A stretch of DNA of 39,683 nt, taken from the NCBI GenBank assembly GCA_027604685.1, contig JADHYX010000199.1:1-39683 (forward strand), read 5' to 3'. A program made the translations under genes and the position numbers. Origin of the DNA: Lobulomyces angularis. Its lineage: Eukaryota > Chytridiomycota > Chytridiomycetes > Lobulomycetales > Lobulomycetaceae. Shown here one piece after another: positions 28,519 through 39,533 of this stretch (position 1 is its first letter; each line of letters opens with the position of its first letter). The notes below the pieces were generated by a model. It was given only the letters and a program-made list of their open reading frames with translations. It had not been told where the DNA came from and ran no database searches.

Positions 28519-30106
28519 ATGTTCAAATTATTGACTATAACTTTAATTGTCTGTTTATGTTATGTTGATGCCTTTTACTCTGCAAATGATAATATAATTG
28601 AAATAACACCAAAGAACTGGAGTAAAGTAAAAAACTCCAAAGTAAGATTTAGACATTAGTTGATAAAATTAATATCTTTAGCATGTTGTTCTAGCTGAGT
28701 TTTTTGCTCCATGGTAATTTCTAATTTGAAGCCATAATTAATTACTTAAGGTGTGGACACTGTAAAAATTTGATCCCTGCGTATAAGAAAGCAGCCTTGA
28801 AACTTAATGGTCTGGTTAAGGTCATTTCAGTTGATTGCGATGCTCATAAAGAATTTTGTGGTCAATTTCAAGTGCAAGGTTTGATCTTTTGATTATCCAC
28901 ATAATAACAACACAGTTAGGTTTTCCTACTATCAAAGTTTTTCAAAGTGATAAATCTAAACCACCTATTGATTATCAAGGTCAAAGAGATGCAGGTAATT
29001 ATATTTTCTGCGCATACTATAACTTTTTTATAGCCTCCATGGTAGAGTTTGCTGTTAGCAAAATACCTTCTAATTACATTAAAATTATTGATGGGCAAAA
29101 AGTTACTGATGAATCATTTTTGTCAGAAAATCCGGTACGAAATCTTATTTAACAATTATTTAAAAGTTAAATCTGTAGGATTTGTCAAAAGTGATGTTAT
29201 TTTCAAAGAATGAAAAGACTCCACCGCTATTCAAAGCGTTAGGAATAGAATATGATCAAAGACTGCTGTTAGGGGAAGTTAAACCTAGTAACAAGGCTTT
29301 GGCAAAAAAGTTTAATGTTACAAAATTTCCATCTGTAATTGTTAGTAAACATCACGAAGAGGAAGTTAATAGCATTGAACGATATGACGGAATTTTAAAA
29401 TACAAAAACTTAGTAGAGTTTTTTAATACATTTGCCAAAGAAAAAAAAAAGGAGAAAAAAACAGACCAAAAAGTGAAGGAGGAAAAAAAGAAAGGAAAAG
29501 AAACAGTATTGGAATGTAAGTAACAGTATTCTATAAATTTTTAATTAAAAATAATGAAATAGTTGACCCTGTAATTCCTCAGGCAAAGTCCTTAGAAGAT
29601 TTAAAAAAGTTTTGCTATGAACAAAAGAAAACTTGCCTTATCAGCGTATTGGCACCGAATGAAGAGGATACAGTAGAAGAAACCTTAAGCGTTCTTGTAG
29701 AAACCAAAAAAAAATTCGAAAAAAATTTTTTTTCTGTTTACATCAACATTTTAGAAACTCCACTGTTTATTCCTTTATTAAAAAATGTTTTTGACGTTAG
29801 TGACATGTATCCAAGGTATTTAATATTATATTGACTACTTTATATATTTTGAAACTTTAAATGCTTATAATTTATTTTAGTGCTGTTGCTGTTAATTTTC
29901 AACGCGGTTGGTACAGAAATTTCAGAGGTGGTTTTGATGCAATTGGTATTATATTTTAGCAAGTTTTTTTTTTTTTACGCTCTACAATTTTAGGATTAGC
30001 GTCATTTTTGCAGGATATTTCTAAAGGGAAGGGAAAAAACTCTAAAATTCCTGATTTAACGTCATTCTTTAATCCTGTGCGTTCAATCGTAAAAGATGAA
30101 CTTTAA
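28519..30106 (+). CDS. ER protein disulfide isomerase, Mpd1/P5-like
   Basis: Nine exons: 28519-28641, 28682-28713, 28751-28878, 28920-28994, 29034-29134, 29179-29515, 29563-29815, 29881-29945, 29994-30106; 408 aa. Thiol oxidoreductase of the ER lumen. An N-terminal signal peptide (about 20 residues, MFKLLTITLIVCLCYVDAF) is followed by a thioredoxin domain with EFFAPWCGHCK (active-site CGHC split over exons 2 and 3) and GFPTIKVF. A second thioredoxin-like domain without Cys pair contains LSKVMLFS and FNVTKFPSVIV, as in yeast Mpd1 and P5. A Lys/Glu-rich stretch (about 230-250) and a third globular region follow. The protein ends in KDEL, an ER retrieval signal. The C-terminal region past the charged stretch is longer than in Mpd1 and I cannot assign it. 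Divergent from ALG7. Confidence 0.93.
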
Positions 30107-30363
30107 GTCTCTGTCATAGCAATTAGTTACATATTTAGATTTTCTTTTTTTAAAAGTTAATAAAAACATTAATTAATTTGCTCAAAATTGTTATCCCTGT
30201 TGTATCAAATAGCTATATCTGTTATATCTTTTTTCGATAACTATCTAAGTCCAGATTGAGTATCTTACTTGTGAGTAAGAAACAGTTAAATGTTGTTGAC
30301 AAATTGATGATAGTTCAATTTAAATAATTTATTAAAAGTTTATATAAAACTTAAATATTTAAC

Positions 30364-31008
30364 TTAATATTTTTTCTTTAATTCCATATTTCTTTTAAAG
30401 TAATCTTCTATAAAAGTGAAACTTCATGAAAAATGAAATCGAAAATTTCAACCTACCCAATGTTTTTGAATAATTGTCAACTTCTTTAGCGACTTGCTCT
30501 AAATTAGTAACTTGCTTTTCTAGTTCCGTTATGTCATGAATGAATACTTCGGTTTCATTATCTTCAAAAAATTAATAAACCATATTACCGTTAATTGATA
30601 TAAGCAAAACAAATCTCACAAATTTCATTTAATTCATTAGCACACTCAATAAATTCAGTAGCTTTTTCATTCAATGATGAAAGCTTTTCTTTTGAATTAA
30701 TGGTTAAATTTTCTAATGTGACGAGATCTTTTAAAGAGTTTGATACACTTAACTTCGTATTTCGATTCACTTAGAACAGTAAATCAAGGATTTCAATTAT
30801 TATTTACCTAATTGTATTGCATCTGTAGCTAAATCCAATGCAACCTTTCTGTTTAAATTTTCCTTTTTAAGTGAAAAAACTTTTAACAGATCAATAAGAA
30901 GTTTTCAGTTACCGAAGTGATAAGGCTGGAAAGTGAGGGAGTAGGGGAAAGGGATGGAAAACTAGAAAAAATGTCCTCATTGGAATCAATTTGATGACTG
31001 TGGTTCAT
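30364..31008 (-). CDS. BLOC1S2: BLOC-1 complex subunit 2 homolog
   Basis: Five exons on the complement: 30913-31008, 30808-30862, 30620-30769, 30457-30561, 30364-30407; 149 aa, against about 142 in human. A small coiled-coil protein, about residues 33-145 nearly all helical. The C-terminal part ITELEKQVTNLEQVAKEVD, then NYSKTLE and a Lys-rich end, matches the most conserved part of BLOC1S2. BLOC-1 and related BORC complexes act in endosome-lysosome trafficking and lysosome positioning. The N-terminus is Ser/Pro-rich. The exons are too short to show up as long ORFs; the phases close and give one continuous helix pattern. Donor T|GTGAGA after exon 3 is non-optimal. Assignment rests on remembered family similarity, so it is good but not certain. 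Confidence 0.8.
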
Positions 31009-31295
31009 TCTTTGTTCTTAATTTTTAAAATATTTTTAAAATAAAGGTGAAGCAATTATGCTGAAGATCAACATCAAAAAAATGCATATGAATTATTAGA
31101 TCAAAATGCTAAGATAAAAGTTTAGCAATTGATGAATGTAAGGAAAAAAAACAAATATGATTGAAACAGGATTACTTTTTAAATAACTTTGTTTCCAAAA
31201 TGATACTCCACTTTAAGGAAAATTAATAAAAAATGCACCAAATAGTAGCTTATGCTGTTTTATACTCTACGAAAAATTTGGAATTATAAGAACTT

Positions 31296-34120
31296 TTAGA
31301 TTTTGTAAAAATTATTAAAATTCAATCTTTGCCCCAAACCTCTTAAGTTTATATCTTGATCAATTGCTAACAAGTTTAATAGTCCATGAATTTCGTTCTT
31401 TACAAATATAAAAGTTTAAAAATAAAATGTAGAATACCCGAAATTGTTTCGAAATTAACGACAATTTCAAGATGCTATGATTTTCTTGGCTATTGTTTAG
31501 GTTGTCCATTTTATGTTCGTTTTCTTTAATTTGAGAATTAAACTTTGAGGTTAAGGTATTCATATATTCAAATTTTTCAATCTCCATTCCATTCTCAACT
31601 TGTTCTGAACACCAATGGTATAAGTTTTCCTAAATAATTAATTATTTAGACGTTAATATTACTTACATGTGCTATTTTAAACTCCAAAATGCAATCAAAA
31701 ATAATTTTTAGCTTTTTCAAAATATCTCTATGCTTTAATTATCATTAGTGTTAGGTATAAGATCTGTATTCATGCCTTATTTCCTTGTAATCCTTTTTCG
31801 ACCAAACTCTTTAAATACACCTCAGAATGAATTTTAATTAGCATAGAATAGTCATAATCATAGTCGCCATTCACATTTCGAGACATCAAAGTTTTTAGCT
31901 CTAACCAAGAAGATTCTATAACCTAAAGCGCCAATTAGAGGATTATAAACATGGTAACGCTTCTATACCTCGCACTGAAAATAATATTGAAGCTGATAAA
32001 CAAAGTGTATCATTTCACTACATACTAGCTTACATTTATGCAAATGTTTTTCAACTAAAAAGAGTAAATACAAATGAAAGGTTAACTAACCTTCAATATT
32101 ACTAGATTTGCGGTTTCTCATATTTAAACACCAACTTTTATTTAAACTCAATTCTACACGCTTTACTTTCCACAAAAATAAAAAGAGTTTGGTGTAGACC
32201 TTCATACAACTTTTGGTTATTATAGTATTCAAAGGTGAATCAAGTTGATATTTTAAGCAAAAAGAATCCCATCCACTTTCCACCGGCGATTTCTAAAAAG
32301 AGGTTTAGGCTATAGAGTACTGTAACTACCATTACGGATAATTCAATATCTAATTTGCTTAATATATCAGGATCTTCATATTGAGCGTTGGAAGACCTTA
32401 TAGCACTTTCCAATGTTCCCGTTAAGTTATGCCTAAACAAAAGCTTCGCAGATTTAGATAAATTTGATCTAAAAAATTTAATTATAAAAAGAAATATAAA
32501 GCAACATACTCTAGATCCACTAATAAATGCTGAATAAAGTCACCCTGCCCTAGCAACAAGTACTTCTTCAAAGCCAAAAGATTTTCAAATAATTTATATT
32601 TTCCGTAAATCAGTTCTAACAACCTTTTGTTAGTTTTCTTGTAAACTTTTTCTACAAAAACTGTTAATTCCAATAGCTTTCCATATGAAAAAACTTGGTA
32701 AAAATAAAGTAAGTTATTGCTTACTGGAAAACATACCTGCATCATTTTTGAGGGTTTGAATACTGAATGTCTTATCTGAGCATACATATCTGATAAAATT
32801 TAAAGACTTTCCTATTATGTATATCTCAAATGTTTAAATGTCAAACATTAGCATAATGAGTATGAAGAAAAAGTACCTTTTTTACTAAGCTTTCACTAAA
32901 AAAACATGGCACCATGTTATTTCTCACACAATCACGATTTTTCCAAAATTCTTCCACTCCTAAAGTCAAGTCTACAGATATGAAAAATTCTTCATTCGAG
33001 TCGTCTACAACTCCATGGTACATCCAACTTTTTATCATTTCAAAAAATGGTTTACTTACATTGTCTAATACAATTAAGCTCAGTTCAGAGACGACAGGAT
33101 TACCGTGTAACCTATGTCGATATAGTTTCGAGAGGAAAGCCCCTCCTTAGCAAATTAAACAATTAATAAAACAGTAAAAAAAAAAACCAACCTCTATGCG
33201 TTTTAATTAAATCACAGTAGTTTAGCAAAATTTGTAACCGCAGGAGTGGTTGTTTTGTCCAAACCAGAAGCCTCCTCAAGGATAATTCCTCAGTCTTGTT
33301 ATTTTGCTCAAGTACAGCAATCAATCTGTAATATTCATTCAACTGTGAACTAATTTGTGCTTTAAGACTCTTTTTTTTTTTAAAAAAAAATCATAAAACT
33401 TTTTTTACCTGATAAATTATTCCTTCGTTTTCTGTTTTTGAATCACAAAAATTTTTTAAAATTTTATATGTTGTAGACATTTGTAGAAGGTCGCAAATAA
33501 CCAGTTTCACAGGTGTGCTTAAGTCCTAAAACAAAATTTTATTTAATGAATATTGGTCTGGAAAAATATACTCCAATTATGTTGTTTTCTTTTATTTTGC
33601 TGGAATCAACGCCAATGAATGAATATAACATTGCAGATATTATTTCCGAAGAAGGCAGCTGGTTGTGAAAAGGTGTTGATATGGTTGCTTTATTATGCTT
33701 ACAGTCTGTAACTTCATTCTGAACACCATTCTGTGATTCATTCCTTTTCAAAGGTTTTAGTACATCATTTATCTTGGTCTGTTTATTAAGGGAATTTAGA
33801 AAATAGAAATTAGGTGTATTCGCAATGCTTTTGTCCACTTTCGACAAGGAAAGTAAAAATGTTAAAACATTTACAGAACTCTTATCTAACTTGGACACTA
33901 AATTCAATAAACTTTTATTAATGTTTGATATGCTAATTTTGAAATCTTCAAAGTTGATATTTTTAGGTAAAAATCGAGAGTTTAGTAACCGTATGCAGTA
34001 TTTTGTGAAGTTTTCACTATTTGTTTTCGAATGCAATTCCAATAATCGCTGTACAAGGATACTATTTTGCTCTTCCAAGTCTAAAAAAATTTTATTATTT
34101 TCCACTTCATCTCCCATCAT
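31296..34120 (-). CDS. GCP3: Gamma-tubulin complex component 3 (Spc98/Alp6)
   Basis: Thirteen exons on the complement: 33572-34120, 33409-33525, 33192-33369, 32877-33145, 32737-32824, 32510-32693, 32336-32468, 32091-32292, 31969-32054, 31776-31922, 31667-31732, 31438-31629, 31296-31397; 770 aa. Core subunit of the gamma-tubulin complex that nucleates microtubules at spindle pole or basal body. GRIP1 features: YYRLIAVLEQ, LRRLLVWTKQPLLRL, SKPFFEMIKSWMYHG and IIGKSLNFI. GRIP2 features: LKKYLLLGQGDF, LTGTLESAIRSSNAQYED, ESGWDSFCLKYQLDSPL, FLWKVKRVE and VYQLQYYF. The end is GQRLNFNNFYKI. Order and spacing follow GCP3 rather than GCP2. Several introns are only 36-45 nt. The intron 31733-31775 has a GC donor (AAG|GCATGA) with a CTAAC branch-like element. 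The N-terminal about 180 residues are poorly conserved. Confidence 0.93.
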
Positions 34121-34263
34121 ATTTCTTTATGTTTTCTACCTTAGTAGAAATAATTTGAAGGAAGAATAGGGTTTTTCATAAATTAAGGAAATTTAATATG
34201 GAAGAATGTCTAACAAAATAAAAACTCTAAAAATTGAAAAATTGCTGACACTAAACTAATTTT

Positions 34264-35889
34264 TTAAAGAGGGGTTAGCAAAACTTTCCCTTCTATAACA
34301 TTACTATATGTCAGTCTCTTTTTACTACCATCACTTAATCTACCTAGCCACACTTCCCCTTGAGACCAACCTAGTACTTTACACTGAAACCTCGTATAAA
34401 CGTCTTGAAACTGAATCAGATCCCCTTTATTCAGTAAGATTCCATTAGGTAATGGTAATTGATGTTGATGATCAAATATTGCAGTTGGAGAAGGTAAAGT
34501 GATGTATTGCTTTTGTTGCTGTTGTTGCGGCTGTTGCTGAAGAGAAGACAGCTGATTTTGCAACTTTTGTTGTTTTTGCAGCTGGGTAGACATATTCTGT
34601 AAACTGCTCGAAGTGGAAATGTGAGAGGAGTGAATGCTATTTGTATTGTTTTGCACATGCTGTTGTTGATTAAAAAGTTCCAAATTTTCCTTTTTCAATT
34701 TTTGACCTAAATCCATATGTTTAGTTTAAGTAAAAAAATATGCATTTAATTTACCTCGCAAACCTAACGATTCTAAATCTTCGTTTATATCTTTCTTATC
34801 TAAAAATAAATTCAACTCTGCACTAGGAAAAAATTTAATGTTATTCTGATATATGCTATTGTCGTTCAAAATTTTTTTGTATTCAATTAAATACTGAGTC
34901 TTTTGCTGTTTCAACTTTTTCAATTTTAAATCATCTGCAGAATGCATATTATTGATATTGGATTTAGAAAAATGAGATGAAAAGAGATTTTTTGAAGTAT
35001 TGAATTGTGACAAAGTTTTACCAGAGTATTTTGAATTTGATGATATTATTGTTGCATTTGTAGTAACTTGTTCAATCTTACTCTGATTAAAATTACAAAA
35101 CTGCAGCTTTTTTTTTTCATGATATTCGCGTTTAAGTTTGTATAATCTTTTAAATAAAAGATTAAAATTCTTTTTTCTCAACAACTTTATTTGTTCCTTG
35201 AAAAAAATGTATTAGCAAAGTGCAATTTGTGAAAATCTTATTATAAAACATATAACTTGTAAGTTATCTCGTTTATATTAAATAGAATCAAAGACAAGTT
35301 ACCTTATAAGTGCAGCGAATAGAAAGTTGTTCCTCTTCAAATTTGTTACTTACGTTTCGCAATTTACATTTTCTTTCCTGCTCTAAAATTTGGAATTTCT
35401 CCATCTTTTTCAACTCTAACAATTTAAGCTTTTTTAGATATAGTGGATGCTGCAAATTTTCTTGTTGGATATTGCCACTTTGCTCATTTAAGCTGTTAAA
35501 TTGGCTCAACTCTGTGGGAGTAAGTTTTACATCATGCTCAAAATTGAAATAATCTGATTTACTAATGGAGCTTGAAAGGCAGTTTAAAAGATTTGAATTG
35601 TTTAACATATCAATTTCTTTTTCAATTTCCCTCAGTTTATCTTCAATTAAAATATCTTTAAATTTCAAAAATTCTGCTTCAATTTCCTGCAAGGCCTTAA
35701 ATGCATTTTTTCGCAAATTTGATGGTGATCCTTCTAATTTTTTTAAACATTAATTATTTATGGAGTAACAAAAAATTGTACTTTGGAGAAGAATTTAGAA
35801 ATTAAACAACATTCAAACTTACCTTTATCACTATCAGAATCACATTGTAGTTTTAAGTGAATATTGTTGATGTTGACCTTTAAACTCAT
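34264..35889 (-). CDS. SDS3: Sds3/SUDS3 subunit of the Sin3-Rpd3 corepressor
   Basis: Four exons on the complement: 35823-35889, 35303-35733, 34755-35196, 34264-34706; 460 aa. Nuclear scaffold that dimerises and activates the Sin3/HDAC complex. The Sds3-like coiled coil begins ALQEIEAEFLKFKDILIEDK and LREIEKEIDMLNN, then HPLYLKKLKLLELKKMEKF and KFEEEQLSIRC, the same order as SUDS3 and BRMS1. A Ser/Asn-rich middle and a Gln-rich stretch (about residues 325-385) follow. The C-terminal about 55 residues (KGDLIQFQD, GWSQGEVWLGRLSDGSKKR) resemble the Tudor-like C-terminal domain of SUDS3, which yeast Sds3 lacks. Start chosen at 35889. Possible spliced leader exons upstream (36166-36211 and about 36050-36086) could be untranslated. 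Confidence 0.85.
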
Positions 35890-36601
35890 TTTACTAAAAC
35901 ACAAATTAGCAGTTGATTAATATAATTTGGTTTATAATTGTAAAATTTGAAATAAATTGTGATGAAAAGAAAAAAATATATATAAAAGAATTTGTTATAT
36001 TTAAGTAACAGTTAAAAATAATTTTTTGTTTTTTTGTTTAATTTTTTTACCTTGTGCAACAGTTATGGAGAAGGGAGGAAAAAGAACTGAGTTGCAGAAA
36101 AAAGTTTTAACTTAAAAATGCAGTGAAAATGTAAGTGGATAATCACTAATTAAGGAAATACTTACACTGTATCTCAAAAATTTCATTGCTCTTAAAATTA
36201 TTTTTCTCCATAATGTATTAAATGTGCTCAAAAAATGCCACATATGATTGGCAGCACTCCGTTAATTCAATATATCAAGCGGAACTCTCTTCTTTTTCAA
36301 TATTCGAAATAACACTTTAAAACTCCGCTGAACCTAGGGTTTTGATTAAATTGTATTTTTTAATATGGTCCATCAAATCAACAGAATATTTTCGTCAATA
36401 TGTCAAATGGCTATAATATACATTGTCATGGTTTTTTAGTAAAATTGTATACCAATACTATATTTTTATAACAAGTTTTAAAATTTCAAATTTTTGTAAA
36501 ATGCATTAGTAGGCGAAAAATCAAAGATTCAAAGTATACAAAAATTCTTTATTAATCAGATTTCATTATCATTACAATTTTAATTGACAATAATATATAA
36601 G
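35890..36601. other. Region upstream of SDS3 with possible leader exons
   Basis: On the minus strand an ATG at 36211 is followed by a good donor (GTGTAAGT near 36165). A second candidate exon around 36050-36086 ends AAG|GTAAAA, and an acceptor TTTTAG lies 4 bases before the SDS3 ATG. They do not clearly join in frame, so I treat them as possible 5' untranslated exons. From 36220 to 36600 I see nothing else. Confidence 0.35.
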
Positions 36602-37081
36602 ATGATTTCGAAAGTGATGTGTAAAATATCTTTTAATGAAGAAGTTAGAAAACTTTATCTCGAAACTTTAGCCTTGTCTGTGCTCCAACGATTGTTGAAG
36701 TTTGCAGTTCTTAGTTGGATCCTTTTTTTGCTGTAGGTACAAAAAGTTTATTTCACGAATGGATATCATCAATCTACATTTTATGGAAGGCGATGACAAA
36801 AGACGATTGACCTACTGGAAATAATCGCTGGAAGCTAAAATTTGTAATGAAGAAACAAGGTTACAGCATATGGAAAAGCTTATGGGAGTTTACTCCTCCG
36901 AGCGTATCCAGATCAACATTAAAATATTTATTTAAAGGCTTTGCCAACTTCTGTAGAATTGTACAACAATGAAGAACAGTTGAGCAGTTAAAGAAAACGG
37001 GTTTCAGGATAATAACGAAGATTTGTTGCAAGGTTTTGATTACGATTTAGCGAAAGTTACTGAATTTTTTTTGGGAGGATA
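36602..37081 (+). pseudogene. Broken PB1/UBA-type gene (NBR1/p62-like)
   Basis: ATG at 36602 opens a 32-codon exon. A 37-nt intron (36700-36736, GTTTGC...CTGTAG) joins it in phase to a second exon. Together they read like a PB1 domain: KISFNEEVRKLYLE, LSVLQRLLK, then IINLHFMEGDDKRRLTYW. A TAA follows two codons later. The same frame runs on through three more stops and ends with a 30-residue open stretch resembling a UBA domain: NGFQDNNEDLLQGFDYDL, AKVTEFFLGG. PB1 plus UBA is the architecture of the selective-autophagy receptors NBR1 and SQSTM1, though zinc-finger and FW parts are absent. Either this is a decayed copy, or unseen splicing or sequencing errors hide an intact short gene. No GT donor exists between the PB1 part and the first stop. 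Confidence 0.35.
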
Positions 37082-37260
37082 ATTAGAGTTTTAAGTTTCT
37101 TTTTGAAATAAAAAATTTTAAAAGATATACGGTTTACAATGAATTTTTATAATTTTTAATTAAAACGTATTTAAGGTTTCCATTAATGTTAACTCTGAAA
37201 AATATCTTGTTTAATGAGCATGCTGTAATATATTCAAGTTAATATTGTTATATTTAAGGA

Positions 37261-38631
37261 TTATACCTCAATCATCAAAAAAAGTGGTGAAAAAATTCCC
37301 AAGACAAAAACCACAATTTGTAACTTGGTAATGGATTTTTCCTGCGTAGAAGCAGTAGTAACGGGAGATAACGGGGCAAACGAAGAATGGTTGTAAATTT
37401 CAGGTAAAATATGAACGGTAGCTAGTACATTAATTCGAAAAAAAGTTTCAATAAAGTAAAAATTACTTACAAACATAAAGAAAGGTGCCTGCAGAGAAAA
37501 GTAACAAAATTCCAGTCCACTTTTGCATGATGTGAGGTTCATTTACCCCATTCTGCAATAAGAAAAAGTAGGTTGCAAGAGAGCAAAGCTAAAAAATTAT
37601 GAATTAGTAAAAAAAAGGTTGATAAAAGAATGTACTGGGGCTGAAAGCGAAAAAATCATTAAATGCTCACGAATTGTTCTCCTAGAATATCCTTCTTGTA
37701 ACAAAAAAGTGGTTAATCCAAATGCTGATGGGGCCTTATGCAACATAATAGCCAAGAACACCATAAATTCCAAGCTTCCTCTTCCTATATTGCAAAATAA
37801 AATTAACAAGAACAGATGACGCTGTACCATCTGCAGATGCCGCGCCTGAATTTTAAAAAACAGTAATATTTTGCGTAAGTAAATAATAAAAAAACTTCAA
37901 CGGTGATGCTTTTACCTAACGCAATTCCATCAGCCGCAGAGTGCACGACTAATCCAATTGTGGCAGACATCCCCTTCTTATTTTCATTACTGCTTACACT
38001 TCCATTTCTCATATCCGAAACAGTAATATGTGAAGGATGTTGATGAGAGTGGTTACTATTTCCTAAATGTTCAATTAAAAACATAATTGCAAACCCAAGT
38101 GCTAGAGAAACACCAATATAATGGTGGGCTTTAAATACGGTTTCATTATCTTCAGCAATATCCAAGTTTCTAATAATTGTAGGATCTTTTAAATCTACTA
38201 AAGAATCACGCTGTGACTCGTTTTGAATTAAATTCTGTAACTAAAAAAACAAAAGATTTCATAAACTAATTTTACTAATATATATTTAAATGTTTATGAC
38301 TTTCATAATTTGGTTTGAAAAGAATTTTGTTGTAATTTAGAATGATCCACTGTTTATGACATTTAAGCCACACATTGATGATATTAAAAGAAACTTTCAT
38401 ACTTGATACAATGTTTCCACACCTTCAGGAATAATCACGATTAAAGCAGTACCAACTAAAAAGATTGTTAACATCTACTACTTATTCTTTACCTAAAATT
38501 CCAGAACCAAGAGTTGAAAGCAATTTTAGTTTCTTTTCGTCAAAATGCAAAGCAAGAGGGATGCTGCCAGCCATAAAGGAACCAGTTCCCATAGCCAAGC
38601 AAAGAACTATTAACCAAACTATCCCTTCCAT
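37261..38631 (-). CDS. SLC39A9: ZIP family zinc transporter, ZIP9-like
   Basis: Seven exons on the complement: 38493-38631, 38403-38455, 37916-38240, 37828-37845, 37636-37784, 37471-37588, 37261-37421; 320 aa, human ZIP9 is 307. Imports zinc into the cytosol from the Golgi lumen or outside. Eight hydrophobic segments are expected. Motifs: GTGSFMAGSIPLAL, GTALIVIIPEG, HHYIGVSLALGFAIMFLIEH with a His-rich loop (NHSHQHPSH), GLVVHSAADGIALG (metal site), MLHKAPSAFG, SAGTFLYVSTVHILPE and the C-terminal LGIFSP. HSAADG in place of HNxPEG is typical of the ZIP9 branch. Exon 4 is only 18 nt (rest of Gly, AASAD, first base of Gly). Start chosen at 38631; in-frame ATGs upstream would add a Lys-rich leader. 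Donor after the final Val of the exon 6 junction gives VST where human has VAT. Confidence 0.94.
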
Positions 38632-39042
38632 GTTTTTTAAAACATTTTTTTTTTTTTCAAAAAAGTAAACAATTTTAAATTTAAGCATAAAGACCACTGA
38701 TATTATGCGGTATACCTAGCTACCGTTACTTTGAAACACAAGGCAATTTACTAAATTTTAAAGTCTACCTTGAATCAAAAAGAAGTTTGCTATTAGATTA
38801 TGGAAACAACATAGAACTAAATTTTTAAGCAACATCTATAAAGCCAATAACCCAGTGTCTTGATAGCATAAGATAACGAATTCTGCAAGACCTTTGTAAT
38901 TACTGGTAATTAGTTCAATACTTCATTTAACAACTTTTTTTCTTTTGCCTGATAGCATTTTCAATATTGATATATCACATACTTTGCGAACATCTAGCAT
39001 TGCTATTGCTTAATTTATATATAAACTATCTACCCTCCTTCC
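38632..39042. other. Intergenic region upstream of ZIP9-like gene
   Basis: AT-rich unique DNA between the transporter start and the inverted-repeat structure. I see no ORF, RNA gene or repeat. Confidence 0.55.
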
Positions 39043-39178
39043 AATCTACTAAAGGTAGTGTTTATAGTTAAACCCTTGCTTGTTCATTAAATAGAAGACT
39101 TGTAACTTGATCTATGACATTCTTCAAAATTATAATGAGTAAGTAAAGAGCTGCTTATCGGATTAATCTATTTGAATT

Positions 39179-39346
39179 ATGGATATTTCTGCATTTATTC
39201 TTGGCAATGAGTTTAAAGATATTGAAGGCTCTGAGAATTCAGCTTCTCATCTTGATCCAATTATTATATTTCTATTTGCAACTTTGAGTTTTATATTAAC
39301 ATTATTTGTATTATGTAAAAAATTAAGTCATGAACAAAATGATTAA
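39179..39346 (+). CDS. Possible 55-aa single-pass microprotein
   Basis: An intact ATG-to-TAA frame lies inside the inverted-repeat spacer. The first about 25 residues are acidic and polar (NEFKDIEGSEN). Residues about 27-46 are strongly hydrophobic (PIIIFLFATLSFILTLFVLC), and a short charged tail (KKLSHEQND) follows, the layout of a small single-span membrane protein. I do not recognise a family. It is short enough to occur by chance in AT-rich DNA, but the clean hydrophobic block flanked by charged ends argues slightly for reality. Confidence 0.3.
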   Translation: MDISAFILGNEFKDIEGSENSASHLDPIIIFLFATLSFILTLFVLCKKLSHEQND

Positions 39347-39502
39347 AAGTGAATCAATCACAAACTAATTGCTTTTCGAATCATTTTTAGATAGCATAAA
39401 TGTAGTAGATAAGCAGTAACCGGCGTTCTACATAAATCATATAATAAAAAGAAGAGTATAAAATAGATCAAGTTGTAAGTCTTTTATTAATTGAACAATC
39501 AA

Positions 39503-39533
39503 ACAAGGGTTTGTGTAACGAAGAAACCCTTGT
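39503..39533. repeat. Perfect 10-bp hairpin
   Basis: ACAAGGGTTT at 39503-39512 pairs exactly with AAACCCTTGT at 39524-39533 across an 11-nt loop. It lies at the inner edge of the insertion that interrupts the right arm of the larger inverted repeat. It could be a terminator-like stem, or a footprint of local duplication. Confidence 0.8.

Noticed and set aside
28856..29152. Separate ORF starting within the PDI gene
   Set aside because: It reads through two introns of the PDI-like gene; the spliced frame restores GFPTIKVF and the family order.
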